Part shown: positions 1 to 9,489 of the stretch, in pieces
Position numbering within the stretch: the stretch's first letter is position 1
How the letters are laid out: every line of letters starts with the position of its first letter
Source of the DNA: Rhodobacteraceae bacterium HLUCCO07
GTDB lineage: Bacteria; Pseudomonadota; Alphaproteobacteria; Rhodobacterales; Rhodobacteraceae
Direction of reading: 5' to 3'
NCBI GenBank assembly: GCA_001314705.1
Contig: LJSU01000010.1
Span: 62,001 to 126,000 of the forward strand
Length of the DNA: 64,000 nt
Program-made: the position numbers and the translations under genes
Notes under the pieces: generated by a model
The model's database searches: none
What the model was told of the DNA's origin: nothing
The model's input: the letters and a program-made list of their open reading frames with translations, nothing else

Positions 1-1472
1 CAAAGCGCCTCGGCGATCTCGTCTCGGGTCTCGTCCGAGATGCCGTATTCGGCCCCGGTCTCGATCCGGCGCAGGATGAACCGCAGCCTGAGGTAGTCCG
101 ATTCACGGTCAAAGAGCCCCTCTTCGGGCTTGTAGGACACCGCCCGCAGCACCTGCGCAATGCGCCGTGCATTGTCACGGTTCCACAGAAGATCGCGGCG
201 CATCTCGGCCACCACCGCCGCCATCGGGTCAAAGAACCGCCGCGCGGCAAGGTCGATTTCCTGCACCGGGCTCTTGCCGACATTGCCGCCCGCGTCCTCG
301 GCCCTGAGTTCGAGCTTCACCGGCAGGTTGGCCCAGGGATGCTGGCTGAAATCCTCGACCAGCACGTCCTCGAAATCCTCCCGACCGCGTGCCACCGGCA
401 GCGGCAGCGCGACCTCGATCGCATCGCGCGGCTCGGGCTCGATGGACAGGCCGTAACGCCGGTCCACCCGGTCTTCGTCCAGCGTGATCCGCGCACGCCC
501 CGCCACGACACCGTAATCGTCGCGCGCCTCGAAGGGCATGGTAAAGTCGCCCACCGCGCTGGCCTCGGCCGGCCCGGTCGCATCGACCTCCGGTGCAGCG
601 TCAGGGATCACCGCCATGTCCCAGCTGCGGCCGCCCGGCCCCTCGATGGCAAGACTGCCCTCCTCGGCCAGTGCGAAATCCTGCGCCGGCTCGGATGCCT
701 GGCCAGTGCCCTCGGCAGGCTCGACAGGCTTGCCCGACACGTCCTCCACCACCCGAAGCGCCCCCGAGGGCCCGTAAAGCCGCACTGTGATCCGGCTGCC
801 CTCCGGCGCGGCAATCTCGCCCGCGTCTTGATCGTTGAGGTAAAGCGTCGGCTTCCCGGTGTAACCCGGCGGCGAGATCCAGCCTTCCCAACTCGCGCCG
901 ATGCCGGCCTCGGCACTGCCCACACCCGGGGCCATGTCGGCGACACTGCCAACCCGGAAGAACGAGCCGAAGAGGAGCGCCACCAGCAACACCAGCGCCG
1001 CCATGTATCGCAAGCCGAAGGGATCGCGCGCCGAAACCCGCAGGTCGGGCCGCACCGGGCGCGCGCCCTCGGCCCGCGCGCGCATCCGCGCCTGGTGCGC
1101 CTCCCAGACCGCGCGCGAGGCCGAATCGCCCGCACCGATCGCCTGTGCATCCATCAGCGCCTGGATCGGACGCCCCGCCATCGTGGCATCGAGCCGCGCC
1201 AGAACCTCGTGTTCGCGCGGCAGGCGAAACGCCCGCACACCCCACGACAGCAACGCCAGCCCCGCCACCAGTGCCACGACCGCGACGGCCCAGACGACCT
1301 CGACCGGCACCAGATCGTGCAGGCCCAGCATCAGAGCACCAAGCACGGCGAACGCCAGCGACCACACCGGCCAGAACGCGCGCGTGAACCGCTCGGCCAC
1401 CATACCCGCCCGCGTCAGCCCGATGGGCCAGCGCAGCCGCCTCAGAATCTCCTGGCCGGTCCGATCGGCGAT
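1..1472 (-). CDS. DUF4175 / TIGR02302 family membrane protein (partial, 3' end off window)
   Basis: An open frame runs from about 1472 off the left edge (about 490 codons visible). It has two hydrophobic segments near the N-terminus (FWPVWSLAFAVLGALML and VVWAVAVVALVAGLALL) and a third at about residues 140-155, followed by a large soluble part. This matches the TIGR02302 (DUF4175) family of alphaproteobacterial inner-membrane proteins, whose function is unknown. The gene lies directly downstream of lysA, a common order in Rhodobacteraceae. The start is uncertain: an AAAGGAG ribosome site precedes the conserved N-terminus, but no ATG, GTG or TTG lies in frame there. I place the start at an ATC codon (1470-1472); the first in-frame ATG is at 1403. 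Family call fairly sure; start poor. Confidence 0.75.
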   Translation of the reverse strand, partial: MADRTGQEILRRLRWPIGLTRAGMVAERFTRAFWPVWSLAFAVLGALMLGLHDLVPVEVVWAVAVVALVAGLALLSWGVRAFRLPREHEVLARLDATMAGRPIQALMDAQAIGAGDSASRAVWEAHQARMRARAEGARPVRPDLRVSARDPFGLRYMAALVLLVALLFGSFFRVGSVADMAPGVGSAEAGIGASWEGWISPPGYTGKPTLYLNDQDAGEIAAPEGSRITVRLYGPSGALRVVEDVSGKPVEPAEGTGQASEPAQDFALAEEGSLAIEGPGGRSWDMAVIPDAAPEVDATGPAEASAVGDFTMPFEARDDYGVVAGRARITLDEDRVDRRYGLSIEPEPRDAIEVALPLPVARGREDFEDVLVEDFSQHPWANLPVKLELRAEDAGGNVGKSPVQEIDLAARRFFDPMAAVVAEMRRDLLWNRDNARRIAQVLRAVSYKPEEGLFDRESDYLRLRFILRRIETGAEYGISDETRDEIAEAL

Positions 1473-1521
1473 AACGGCGCTCCTTTCACGGCAGCGGCCC
1501 CCGACATGACGGCCCCTGCCT

Positions 1522-2787
1522 TCACAACCAACACGGAATGGTATCGCGATTCAGCATCTCGTCCAAGGTGGGTCTGGCCCGGATGACAGCGAATTGATCG
1601 CCCCGCACGAGGATCTCGGGCACCAGCGGGCGGGAATTGTATTCGCTCGCCATCACCGCGCCATAGGCCCCCGCCCCGCGAAACGCCACCAGGTCGCCCT
1701 CGCCGACGGCCGCCATGTCGCGCGCCCGGGCAAACGTGTCGCCGGTCTCGCAAACCGGGCCCACAACGTCATAGCGCGCACCTTCGGCCCCCGCCGCCGG
1801 TTCGCGCACGGGCACAATCTCGTGATGCGCGTCATACATCGCCGGGCGGATCAGGTCGTTCATCGCCGCGTCGAGGATCAGGAAATCGCGCCCCTCGCCC
1901 GATTTGACGTAGATCACCCCGGCGACCAGTATCCCCGCATTGCCGGCGACGAGCCGCCCCGGCTCGATCTCGATCTCGCAGCCCAGGTGCCCCACCGTCT
2001 CGCGAATCACCGCGCCATAGTCACCGGGCAGCGGCGGCACCTCGTTCGATGTCGTGTAGGGAATCCCGAGCCCCCCGCCCAGGTCGAGCCGCCTGATGTC
2101 ATGCCCGTCCGCGCGCAGGGCCTCGGTCAACTCGGCCACCTTGGCATAGGCCAGCCAGAACGGTTCAAGGTCAGTGAGCTGGCTGCCGATATGCACGTCG
2201 ATACCGACCACCTCCACCCCCTCCAGCGCTGCCGCCTCGGCAAAGACCGCCCGCGCCCGCGAAATCGGGATCCCGAACTTGTTCTCGCTCTTGCCGGTGG
2301 CGATCTTGGCATGGGTGCGCGCGTCCACATCCGGGTTGACCCGCACCGTCACCGGCGCCCGCACCCCCATCGCGCGCGCCACCTCGTCGAGCGCGCGCAT
2401 CTCCGGCTCGCTCTCGACGTTGAACTGCCGGATGCCGCCTTCGAGTGCCATGCGCATCTCTGCCCGGGTCTTGCCCACCCCGGAAAAGACGATCCGCTCG
2501 CCCCGCACGCCCGCCGCCCTGGCGCGGGCATATTCGCCGCCCGACACCACGTCCATCCCCGCGCCCATGTCACCCAGGAGCTTCACGATGGCAAGGTTGC
2601 TCGCCGCCTTCATGGCATAGCAGACAAGGTGGTCCATGCCCGCCAGCGCCTCGTCGAACAGGCGGAAATGCCGCTCCAGCGTCGCCGCCGAATAGCAATA
2701 AAACGGCGTGCCTACCGCCGCCGCGATCTCGGCGACGGAAACATCCTCGGCGAACAGTTCACCGTCGCGGTAAAGAAAATGATCCAT
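1522..2787 (-). CDS. lysA: Diaminopimelate decarboxylase
   Basis: 421 residues, the usual length. It decarboxylates meso-diaminopimelate to L-lysine, the last step of lysine synthesis, using pyridoxal phosphate in the cytosol. Visible landmarks are the PLP lysine in CYAMKA (Lys60), the fold-III barrel motif HIGSQ, the glycine-rich phosphate loop LDLGGGLGIPY, the EPGR segment, and the C-terminal GPVCETGD motif with the catalytic Cys. It follows argH and a small lipoprotein gene on the same strand, with a 133-nt gap that contains one copy of a dispersed repeat, and it precedes the DUF4175 gene. No anomalies. Confidence 0.97.
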   Translation of the reverse strand: MDHFLYRDGELFAEDVSVAEIAAAVGTPFYCYSAATLERHFRLFDEALAGMDHLVCYAMKAASNLAIVKLLGDMGAGMDVVSGGEYARARAAGVRGERIVFSGVGKTRAEMRMALEGGIRQFNVESEPEMRALDEVARAMGVRAPVTVRVNPDVDARTHAKIATGKSENKFGIPISRARAVFAEAAALEGVEVVGIDVHIGSQLTDLEPFWLAYAKVAELTEALRADGHDIRRLDLGGGLGIPYTTSNEVPPLPGDYGAVIRETVGHLGCEIEIEPGRLVAGNAGILVAGVIYVKSGEGRDFLILDAAMNDLIRPAMYDAHHEIVPVREPAAGAEGARYDVVGPVCETGDTFARARDMAAVGEGDLVAFRGAGAYGAVMASEYNSRPLVPEILVRGDQFAVIRARPTLDEMLNRDTIPCWL

Positions 2788-2850
2788 GGCGCATCCCTGT
2801 TGCCCTGCCCCCGGACATAACCAAACCCGCCAGACAGGAAAAGCGCCCGT

Positions 2851-2883
2851 GCTTCATCTTGCCTGGAATACTCCCGCCGGAGG
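2851..2883 (-). repeat. Dispersed intergenic repeat, GAGTATT/CAAGATGAA type (copy 1)
   Basis: Read on the minus strand this is CCGGCGGGAGTATTCCAGG followed by CAAGATGAAGC. The same core occurs at 5222-5247, 46874-46904 and, in diverged form, in both arms at 55120-55179. All copies are intergenic. Here it lies between lysA and the small lipoprotein gene. It resembles a family of short repeats common between genes in Rhodobacteraceae; its function is unknown. Confidence 0.6.
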
Positions 2884-2920
2884 CGTCCGACGATGCGTCG
2901 CGCCCCGCATCACGCGCGTC

Positions 2921-3079
2921 TCAGAACCGCCTTCCCATGTCCGAAGGCCCGCGCACCCAGCCCATGCTGGCCGAGCCGCTCACCGTCAGCCCAGCATCGC
3001 GCGTCGGCGTCTCCGGCTCGCCATCCGCGCCGCAGCCCGCCAGCACCGTCACCAATCCCATGATCGTCAAGGCTCTCAT
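2921..3079 (-). CDS. Small lipoprotein between argH and lysA (LptM-like)
   Basis: 52 residues. The ATG overlaps the argH stop (ATGA), so the two are translationally coupled. The N-terminus is a lipoprotein signal ([16 protein letters not shown]) with lipobox LAGC and Cys16, followed by a short polar tail rich in Gly, Pro and Asp. Small lipoproteins at this argH-lysA position are widespread in proteobacteria, and one branch (YifL, now LptM) helps mature the LPS transport complex LptDE. The tail here does not show the LptM pattern well, so the assignment rests on position, size and lipobox. The reading frame is well supported; the function is inferred. Confidence 0.7.
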   Translation of the reverse strand: MRALTIMGLVTVLAGCGADGEPETPTRDAGLTVSGSASMGWVRGPSDMGRRF

Positions 3080-4467
3080 TCCAACACCGCCTTCCAGCGT
3101 GCCACCTGTTCGCGCACCCGCGCCGGCGCCGTGCCGCCATACGACACCCGCGAGGCCACGGAATTCGCCACCCCGAGGACCGAGAACACGTCGTCGGTGA
3201 TCGCGCCATGCACCGATTGCATATCCTCAAGCGTCAGGTCGGGCAAATCACAGCCGCGGGATTCCGCCAATGCCACAAGGCTCCCGGTGACGTGATGCGC
3301 CTCGCGAAACGGCATGTCGAGCGCCCGCACCAGCCAGTCGGCGAGGTCGGTCGCGGTGGAAAACCCCGTCGTCGCCGCCGCCTCCAGCGCCACGCGATTG
3401 GCCTGCATGTCGCGCACCATCCCCGCCATCGCCGCCAGCGCCAGCATCAGGTTGTCCGCGGCATCGAACACCTGTTCCTTGTCCTCCTGCATATCCTTGG
3501 AATAGGCCAGAGGCAGCCCCTTCATCACCGTCATCAAGGCGACATTGGCCCCGAAGATGCGCCCGATCTTGGCACGGATCAGCTCGGCCGCGTCCGGGTT
3601 GCGCTTTTGCGGCATGATCGAGGAGCCGGTGGACCAGCGATCCGACATCTTGACGAACCGGAACTGCGCCGAGGACCAGATCACCAGTTCCTCGGCCAGC
3701 CGGCTCAGATGCATCGCGCAGATGCTCGCCCCCGACAGGAATTCCAGCGCGAAATCGCGATCCGACACGGCATCGAGGCTGTTGGCGCAGGGGCGGTCAA
3801 AACCCAGTTCTTTCGCTGTCATCTCGCGGTCGATCGGAAAGGACGTGCCCGCCAGCGCCGCCGCGCCCAAGGGGCATTCGTTCATCCGCGCCCGTGCATC
3901 GCGAAAGCGCGAGAGGTCGCGGCCCAGCATCTCGACATAGGCCATCATGTGATGGCCCCATGTCACCGGCTGCGCCACCTGCAGATGGGTGAAACCCGGC
4001 ATCACCCAATCCGCCCCCGCCTCGGCCTGCTCCAGAAGCGCGCGCATCAGCGCGACAAGCGCGCCATCCACCGCGTCGATCTGGTCGCGCACCCACAGCC
4101 GGAAATCGGTGGCCACCTGGTCATTGCGCGAACGGGCCGTGTGCAGCCGCCCCGCCGCCTCGCCGATCAGCTCCCTGAGCCGCGCCTCGACATTCATGTG
4201 AATATCCTCGAGCGCGGTCGAAAACTCGAATGTCCCGGTCTCGATCTCTGACAAAACGGTGAGCAGCCCTTCCCTCATCGCCTCGGCATCATTATCACTC
4301 ACGATGCCCTTGGCGGCCAGCATGGCGGCATGGGCCCTCGAACCGGCAATATCCTGTGCCGCCATCCGCTGGTCGAACCCGATCGAGGCGTTGATCGCCT
4401 CCATGATCGCATCCGGCCCCGCGGCAAAGCGGCCGCCCCACATCGCGTTCGAGGTTTTTTCGGTCAT
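3076..4467 (-). CDS. argH: Argininosuccinate lyase
   Basis: 463 residues, normal for the family. It splits argininosuccinate into arginine and fumarate, the final step of arginine synthesis, as a cytosolic homotetramer. Signature segments are MWGGRF at the N-terminus, NVEARL, the HTARSRNDQ motif, the GFTHLQ active-site segment, and the fumarase/aspartase signature in the [12 protein letters not shown] loop. The start at [14 protein letters not shown] is chosen by homology; the open frame continues upstream but without family similarity. It is divergent from the TlpA-like gene with only 30 nt between start codons, so promoter elements must overlap. Its stop overlaps the following lipoprotein gene. 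Confidence 0.97.
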   Translation of the reverse strand: MTEKTSNAMWGGRFAAGPDAIMEAINASIGFDQRMAAQDIAGSRAHAAMLAAKGIVSDNDAEAMREGLLTVLSEIETGTFEFSTALEDIHMNVEARLRELIGEAAGRLHTARSRNDQVATDFRLWVRDQIDAVDGALVALMRALLEQAEAGADWVMPGFTHLQVAQPVTWGHHMMAYVEMLGRDLSRFRDARARMNECPLGAAALAGTSFPIDREMTAKELGFDRPCANSLDAVSDRDFALEFLSGASICAMHLSRLAEELVIWSSAQFRFVKMSDRWSTGSSIMPQKRNPDAAELIRAKIGRIFGANVALMTVMKGLPLAYSKDMQEDKEQVFDAADNLMLALAAMAGMVRDMQANRVALEAAATTGFSTATDLADWLVRALDMPFREAHHVTGSLVALAESRGCDLPDLTLEDMQSVHGAITDDVFSVLGVANSVASRVSYGGTAPARVREQVARWKAVLE

Positions 4468-4497
4468 GTCACCTGGCCCATGGAAGGAAAGTCGATA

Positions 4498-5100
4498 ATG
4501 TCGCGTTCCGCGCTGATCTATACCGCCCTCGCCGCAATCGCAATCGTGGCCGTCGCCGTCCTTGCCCTGCGCGACCCGGCACAGCCGATTCCGGAGACGC
4601 TGGAAAACCGCGCCGAGCTCGAAGGGCTGCGCGAAGGCACGATGAAGAAACTCTCCTTCCACGCCAGCCCCAAACCGGTGAGCGCCGAGCAATACGACAC
4701 CGAATCCGGGGCCAAGGCCACGCTCGCCGATCATCAGGGTCGCCATGTGGTCCTGAATTTCTGGGCCACATGGTGCGCGCCCTGCCGTAAGGAAATGCCC
4801 ATGCTCGCGGAGTTGCAGGAGGAATTCGGCGGCGAGAGGTTCGAGGTGCTCACCATCGCCACGGGCCGCAACAATCCCGGCCAGATGGAGAAGTTCTTTG
4901 ACGAGATCGGCGTGAGCAACCTGCCGCTGCACCGCGACCCGTCCTCGGCACTGGCGCGCGACATGGCGGTGCTGGGTTTGCCGGTCACCGTGATCCTCTC
5001 TCCGGAGGGGGCCGAGATCGCCCGCATGACAGGCGATGCCGAATGGGATTCCGAAAGCGCCAAGGCGATCATCACGGCCTTGCTCGCGCAAGCCGGTTGA
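4498..5100 (+). CDS. TlpA-like thioredoxin-fold thiol:disulfide oxidoreductase
   Basis: 200 residues with one N-terminal membrane anchor (about residues 4-24) and a periplasmic thioredoxin/AhpC-TSA domain. The redox centre is WCAPC inside [15 protein letters not shown], the TlpA/ResE class, which reduces periplasmic disulfides, for example during cytochrome c or oxidase copper-site assembly. The [10 protein letters not shown] segment supplies the conserved cis-proline. The ATG at 4498 has an AGGAAAG ribosome site; an in-frame ATG at 4480 is possible. Divergence from argH is common in this family of bacteria. The substrate is unknown. Confidence 0.9.
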   Translation: MSRSALIYTALAAIAIVAVAVLALRDPAQPIPETLENRAELEGLREGTMKKLSFHASPKPVSAEQYDTESGAKATLADHQGRHVVLNFWATWCAPCRKEMPMLAELQEEFGGERFEVLTIATGRNNPGQMEKFFDEIGVSNLPLHRDPSSALARDMAVLGLPVTVILSPEGAEIARMTGDAEWDSESAKAIITALLAQAG

Positions 5101-5168
5101 CCTCGGCGGCCTCCCGGGGGCGTCAGCGGTTTCGACATTGCGTGCCTGCGGCACACAGGATTCCTTGT

Positions 5169-5216
5169 TTGGGGGCGCTGCCCCCAAGGTGCAAGATCCC
5201 GTTGGGATCTTGCACC
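5169..5216 (+). terminator. Double hairpin downstream of the TlpA-like gene
   Basis: The first stem pairs TTGGGGGC (5169-5176) with GCCCCCAA (5180-5187). The second pairs GGTGCAAGATCCC (5188-5200) with GGGATCTTGCACC (5204-5216) across a 3-nt loop: 13 perfect pairs. There is no immediate U-run, but a TTTTT stretch lies at 5230-5234 within the next repeat. It is probably a terminator or mRNA-stabilising structure; it could instead belong to the repeat family that follows. Confidence 0.55.
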
Positions 5217-5221
5217 GCCCC

Positions 5222-5247
5222 CCGGAGTATTTTTCGCAAGATGAAGC
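5222..5247 (+). repeat. Dispersed intergenic repeat (copy 2)
   Basis: CCGGAGTATTTTTCG followed by CAAGATGAAGC; the same core as at 2851-2883 and 46874-46904 but in the opposite orientation. It directly follows the two strong hairpins. Confidence 0.6.
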
Positions 5248-5301
5248 ATGGCAAAGGCCGGAAGGTTAACGATTCGCCGCCGCCGGTCAGACGGTTTTGC
5301 C

Positions 5302-5372
5302 CGCAGCCGGGTGGCAGCCGCGCAGTGCACGCGTGTCACCCCCCGATTTCGCGGCGCCTTGCCCCGGTTAAC
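5302..5372 (+). promoter_or_regulatory. Phased 11-nt repeat element with TCACCCCCC and GTTAAC (copy A)
   Basis: Three 11-nt units begin at 5301, 5312 and 5323. Two carry CAGCCG and the third TGCACG at the same offset. They are followed by TCACCCCCC (5336-5344) and, 31 nt after the TCA, by GTTAAC (5367-5372). The same architecture occurs at 41803-41874 and 55265-55337. GTTAAC lies 75 nt before the mtnP start. One helical turn of spacing suggests a protein-binding array or activator-type promoter; this is inference. Confidence 0.5.
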
Positions 5373-5446
5373 ATGGCGCCCGCCGCCTTGCGTTCCGGCC
5401 GCGTCCGGGACAAGACTGCGACCGGATCGTAAAAGGAAGCGGGACC

Positions 5447-6325
5447 ATGACGGAAACCATGATCGCCGTGATCGGCGGCTCGGGCCTTTATGACATCGAC
5501 GGGCTGGCAGGGGCGGAATGGCGCAGCGTGGAAACCCCTTGGGGCGAACCCTCGGACCAGATCCTGACGGGCAGTCTCAATGGTGTGAAGATGGCCTTCC
5601 TGCCCCGACACGGGCGCGGCCATGTCCATTCGCCCACATCGGTGCCCTACCGCGCCAATATCGACGCGCTGAAGCGTCTCGGTGCAACCGATGTGATCAG
5701 CGTCTCGGCCTGCGGCAGCTTTCGCGAAGAAATGCGCCCGGGCGATTTTGTCGTTGTGAATCAATTCATTGACCGCACATTCGCGCGCGAGAAATCGTTC
5801 TTCGGCCCCGGTCTCGTGGCCCATGTGAGCGTCGCGCATCCGACCTGTCCGCGGCTCTCGGCGGCCTGCCTCGCCGCGGGGCGCGACGCAGGCGTCACCA
5901 TGCACGAGGGCGGCACGTATCTTGCCATGGAGGGGCCGCAATTCTCGACCCTGGCCGAGTCGCGGATGTATCGCGACGCCTGGGGCGCCGACGTGATCGG
6001 CATGACCAACATGCCCGAGGCGAAACTCGCCCGGGAGGCCGAGCTTTGCTATGCCTCGATCGCGATGGTGACCGATTTCGACAGCTGGCACCCCGAGCAT
6101 GGCGAGGTTGATGTGACTGAAATCATTGCCATTCTGATGGGCAACGCCGACAAGGGGCGCAACATGGTGCGCGGATTGCCCGCGCTTCTGGGCGCGGATC
6201 GCGCGCCCTGCCCGCACGGCTGTGACCGGGCGCTGGAATATGCCATCCTGACCGCACCCGATGCGCGTGACCCGGCGATGGTGGACAAGCTCTCGGCAGT
6301 GGCCGGGCGCGTGCTTAACGTTTGA
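5447..6325 (+). CDS. mtnP: S-methyl-5'-thioadenosine phosphorylase
   Basis: 292 residues. It phosphorolyses methylthioadenosine (a polyamine-synthesis by-product) to adenine and methylthioribose-1-phosphate. Visible family features are the phosphate-binding GGSGLYDI near the N-terminus, RHGRGH, the SVPYRANI segment, [15 protein letters not shown] with the nucleoside-contact residues, and [26 protein letters not shown]. Start ATG 5447 has a GGAAG ribosome site; the alternative ATG at 5459 is less likely. The apt gene follows 19 nt downstream, so the adenine released here can be recycled to AMP by the next product. Confidence 0.95.
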   Translation: MTETMIAVIGGSGLYDIDGLAGAEWRSVETPWGEPSDQILTGSLNGVKMAFLPRHGRGHVHSPTSVPYRANIDALKRLGATDVISVSACGSFREEMRPGDFVVVNQFIDRTFAREKSFFGPGLVAHVSVAHPTCPRLSAACLAAGRDAGVTMHEGGTYLAMEGPQFSTLAESRMYRDAWGADVIGMTNMPEAKLAREAELCYASIAMVTDFDSWHPEHGEVDVTEIIAILMGNADKGRNMVRGLPALLGADRAPCPHGCDRALEYAILTAPDARDPAMVDKLSAVAGRVLNV

Positions 6326-6344
6326 TCAGGGAAACCAGGCGACC

Positions 6345-6875
6345 ATGAAAACCGTCAAGGACTACATCCGCACCATCGTCGATTTCCCGCATGAAGGGAT
6401 CATGTTCCGCGATGTCACCACGCTTTTCGCTGATCCGCGCGGGTTCCGCATGGCCATCGACCAGATGCTGCACCCGTTCGCGGGACAGGAGATCGACAAG
6501 GTCGTGGGGCTGGAGGCGCGCGGCTTCATCCTCGGCGGGGCCATCGCGCACCAGCTCTCCACGGGTTTCGTGCCGGTCCGCAAGAAGGGCAAGCTGCCCG
6601 GCCCGGTGATCTCCGAGGAATACCATCTTGAATACGGCGAGGCCGTGGTCGAACTGCATGACGACGCGATCACCGCGGGCGAGAAGATCCTCGTCGTCGA
6701 CGACCTCCTGGCCACCGGCGGCACCGCGGCGGCGGGTATCCGCCTGATCGAGCGGCTGGGCGGCGAGATCGTGGGCTGTTCCTTCATCATCGACCTGCCG
6801 GCGCTGGGCGGGCGCAAGAAGCTCGAGGCCATGGGGATGGAGGTCGAGACCCTGTGCGCGTTCGACGGGCTTTAA
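6345..6875 (+). CDS. apt: Adenine phosphoribosyltransferase
   Basis: 176 residues, typical. It converts adenine plus PRPP to AMP. It shows the type I phosphoribosyltransferase PRPP loop [15 protein letters not shown], the [10 protein letters not shown] segment and RKKGKLPG, all diagnostic of Apt. The start at [15 protein letters not shown] is set by homology; the frame is open further upstream, inside mtnP. It lies 19 nt after mtnP in an apparent two-gene salvage operon. The terminal DLPALGG-KKLEAMG region is complete. No anomalies. Confidence 0.96.
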   Translation: MKTVKDYIRTIVDFPHEGIMFRDVTTLFADPRGFRMAIDQMLHPFAGQEIDKVVGLEARGFILGGAIAHQLSTGFVPVRKKGKLPGPVISEEYHLEYGEAVVELHDDAITAGEKILVVDDLLATGGTAAAGIRLIERLGGEIVGCSFIIDLPALGGRKKLEAMGMEVETLCAFDGL

Positions 6876-6903
6876 CCTTCCATATCAACAATTTATAGGG
6901 CAG

Positions 6904-8328
6904 TTACCCCGCCGCCGAGCCACCCACGGTCAGCCCGCCGATGAGCGTCGTCGGCTGGCCCACGCCCACCGGCACCCACTGGCCCGCCTTGCCGCAATTG
7001 CCCATGCCCGGATCGAGCGCCATGTCATTGCCCAGCCCGCGGATATTCATCAGCGCCGTGGCCCCGTCCCCGATCAGTGTTGCACCATTGACCGGCGCGC
7101 CCACCTTGCCGTCCTTCACGCGATAGGCTTCGGTGCAGGAAAAGACGAACTTGCCGTTGGTGATGTCCACCTGGCCACCGCCGAAGCCCACGGCATAGAT
7201 CCCGTCCTTCAACTCCGCCAGCAGATCGCCCGGATCGGCCTCACCGCCCAGCATGTAGGTATTGGTCATGCGCGGCATCGGCGCATGGGCAAAGCTCTCG
7301 CGGCGACCATTGCCGGTGGGTTGAACCCCCATCAGGCGGGCGTTCTGCCGGTCCTGCATGAAGCCGGTCAGGATACCGTCCTCGATCAGCGTGGTGCGCG
7401 ACGAGGGCGTGCCCTCGTCATCGAACGAGATCGAGCCGCGCCGGTCGGGGATCGTGCCATCGTCCACCACCGTCACGCCGGGGGCCGCGATGCGTTGCCC
7501 CATCAGACCGGCAAAGGCCGAACTGCCCTTGCGATTGAAATCGCCTTCAAGGCCATGGCCGATCGCCTCGTGCAACAGGATGCCGGGCCAGCCAGGGCCC
7601 AGCACCACGTCCATCACCCCCGCAGGTGCGGGTTCCGCACGCAGGTTGACCAGGGCGATCCTGAGCGCCTCGCGCGCCTTGGCCTGCCAGTCCTCGGGGT
7701 CGAGCAGCCCCGACAGCGCCACGCGCCCGCCGCCGCCGGCCGAGCCGCTCTCGCGGCGGCCGTTGTGTTCGACGATCACGCTCACGTTGAGGCGGGTCAT
7801 CGGGCGCACGTCGCGCAGGTGCTGGCCATCGGGGCGCAGGATCTCGACCTCCTGGCACGAGGCCGCGATGGTCGCCGAAACCTGCACCACGCGGCTGTCG
7901 AGGCCCCTCAGAAAGGCGTCGATCTCACGCAGGGTCTCGATCTTGACCGGGAAGGCCGCATCCCCGATCGGGTCATGATCGGCATAGAGGCGGCGATTGG
8001 TCGGCGCCGGCCCGGCGGCCATCGCGCCGCCGCCCTGCCCCACCGCCAGGCGTGCGGTCTCGACCGCGCGGGTCACGGAAGCCTGCGAAATCTCGGTCGA
8101 GTGACCGTATCCCGCCACCTCGCCGCGCACCGCGCGCAACCCGAATCCTTCGGACGCGTCATAACTGGCGGTCTTTACCCGCCCGTCGTCGAAATGCAGC
8201 GCCTCGGCGCGGCGCCGTTCGAGGAAAAGCTCGCCATCATCCGCCCCGTCGGTCGCCTGACGTAACAGATCAAGGGTCTTTTCGATATCGAGCGCCTGCT
8301 CGAAGGGGCGGAAAGATATCTCGGACAT
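6904..8328 (-). CDS. tldD: TldD metalloprotease family protein
   Basis: 474 residues. TldD forms a heterodimeric zinc protease with TldE/PmbA that trims modified peptides and unfolded proteins in the cytosol. The zinc site is the HEAIGH motif in LLHEAIGHGLEGDFN, and the family segments FDDGRVKTASYDASEGFGLRAV and SFDDEGTPS are clear. The start was set at MSEISFRPFEQ (8328) because the upstream nine codons lack similarity. It ends 28 nt from apt (convergent) and is divergent from coxB. No tldE is in the window. The FNR-type box at 8363-8376 lies just upstream of this start as well. Confidence 0.94.
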   Translation of the reverse strand: MSEISFRPFEQALDIEKTLDLLRQATDGADDGELFLERRRAEALHFDDGRVKTASYDASEGFGLRAVRGEVAGYGHSTEISQASVTRAVETARLAVGQGGGAMAAGPAPTNRRLYADHDPIGDAAFPVKIETLREIDAFLRGLDSRVVQVSATIAASCQEVEILRPDGQHLRDVRPMTRLNVSVIVEHNGRRESGSAGGGGRVALSGLLDPEDWQAKAREALRIALVNLRAEPAPAGVMDVVLGPGWPGILLHEAIGHGLEGDFNRKGSSAFAGLMGQRIAAPGVTVVDDGTIPDRRGSISFDDEGTPSSRTTLIEDGILTGFMQDRQNARLMGVQPTGNGRRESFAHAPMPRMTNTYMLGGEADPGDLLAELKDGIYAVGFGGGQVDITNGKFVFSCTEAYRVKDGKVGAPVNGATLIGDGATALMNIRGLGNDMALDPGMGNCGKAGQWVPVGVGQPTTLIGGLTVGGSAAG

Positions 8329-8362
8329 TCCTGTTTCTTCCTGTCTTCCATGCACGCCGAAT

Positions 8363-8376
8363 TTGATCTATGTCAA
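8363..8376. promoter_or_regulatory. FNR/FnrL-type binding site upstream of coxB and tldD
   Basis: TTGATCTATGTCAA is a dyad fitting the Rhodobacter FnrL pattern TTGAT-N4-RTCAA at every fixed position. It lies in the divergent tldD-coxB region, 149 nt upstream of the coxB start and 35 nt upstream of the tldD start. FnrL adjusts respiratory oxidase expression to oxygen in this family, so control of the aa3 oxidase operon is likely. Whether it activates or represses cannot be read from the sequence. Confidence 0.65.
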
Positions 8377-8524
8377 AAAAAGCGTCCGTTTGCCGCGGTT
8401 GGATTTCTTGTCTCTTCATCCAGAATATGGTTTTTAACCGGGGCAAAACAACGGCCAATCGCCCGCGCGATGCGCGCACTGCCTGATGAACAGAAGAACC
8501 ACAGAAAACCGACCAGGGTGTCCC

Positions 8525-9430
8525 ATGCGAATTTTTACCAGCTTCCTGACCCTCCTGACCGCCTTTGCGGCCATGCCCGCACTGGCTCAGAGCGGGCTGG
8601 ACTCCATCGGCAAGCCCGTCGACCGGTCGACCGGGTTTCAACCTGCCGCCACGGAACTCGCCCGCGACCTTCAATGGCTTGACGGAATGATCAACGTGAT
8701 CATCATTGGCATATGCCTTCTGGTGATCGCCCTCGTCGGCATCATCATCCTGCGTTACAATCGCCGCGCCAACGCCAATCCGGCAAACTTTACGCACAAC
8801 ACGCCGATCGAGATCGCCTGGACGCTCGGCCCGGTGATCATCCTCGTTTTCATCGGGGCGTTTTCGCTTCCGGTCCTGTTCAAGCAACAGGAAATTCCGG
8901 AAGGCGAGGTTCACATCAAGGTCACGGGTCACCAGTGGTACTGGTCCTATGAATACACCGATCACGATTTCATCTTCGACAGCTACATGATCGGCCAACC
9001 CGCCAGCCTCAATGAATCCGCGCGGCCAGAAGATGCCGATGTGACGCCCTATGTTCTGGATGACGCGATGCGCGCCAAGCTGGTCGATGCAGGCTTCAAC
9101 GAAGACGAATTCCTGCTGGCCACCGACACCTCGGTGATCGTTCCGGTGGACAAGACCGTGGTGATGACCGTCACCGCGAGCGACGTGATCCATTCCTGGA
9201 CCGTTCCGGCCTTCGGCGTGAAACAGGACGGCGTGCCCGGGCGCCTGGCCCAGCTTTGGTTCACACCCGAGAAAGAGGGCGTCTATTTCGGCCAGTGCTC
9301 GGAGCTTTGTGGCAAGGATCACGCCTACATGCCGATCACCGTAAAGGTGGTCAGCCAGGACACATACGACGCATGGGTCGAGGCGATGGAAGACTCCTCC
9401 GACTACGTGCAACTGGCCTCCCTCGACTGA
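8525..9430 (+). CDS. coxB: Cytochrome c oxidase subunit II (aa3 type)
   Basis: 301 residues. It carries the CuA centre that accepts electrons from cytochrome c. A signal peptide (about residues 1-22) precedes two membrane helices (about 54-77 and 98-118) and a periplasmic cupredoxin domain. Visible elements are HQWYWSYEY (136-144) for electron transfer and the CuA ligands His223, Cys258, Glu260, Cys262, His266 and Met269 in [14 protein letters not shown]. It is the first gene of the oxidase operon, 59 nt before ctaB. Subunit I (coxA/ctaD) is not in this window, as is usual in Rhodobacteraceae. Confidence 0.97.
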   Translation: MRIFTSFLTLLTAFAAMPALAQSGLDSIGKPVDRSTGFQPAATELARDLQWLDGMINVIIIGICLLVIALVGIIILRYNRRANANPANFTHNTPIEIAWTLGPVIILVFIGAFSLPVLFKQQEIPEGEVHIKVTGHQWYWSYEYTDHDFIFDSYMIGQPASLNESARPEDADVTPYVLDDAMRAKLVDAGFNEDEFLLATDTSVIVPVDKTVVMTVTASDVIHSWTVPAFGVKQDGVPGRLAQLWFTPEKEGVYFGQCSELCGKDHAYMPITVKVVSQDTYDAWVEAMEDSSDYVQLASLD

Positions 9431-9489
9431 AAAGGAAATGACCGGCCCCGGACCCAGCGGTTCGGGGCCACCTGAAAGAGGCATCCTGG

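Larger units (their letters stand above)
5101..5446 (+). other. 346-nt intergenic region ahead of mtnP
   Basis: No gene seen. It holds two adjacent hairpins (5169-5187 and 5188-5216), a copy of the dispersed CAAGATGAA repeat (5222-5247) and a phased 11-nt repeat element ending in GTTAAC (5302-5372), each listed separately. Confidence 0.6.

Noticed and set aside
5367-5372. GTTAAC upstream of mtnP as a CtrA site
   Set aside because: No second TTAA half lies 7 nt away at 5367, 41869 or 55332, so the recurrent GTTAAC belongs to the phased element rather than to a CtrA box.
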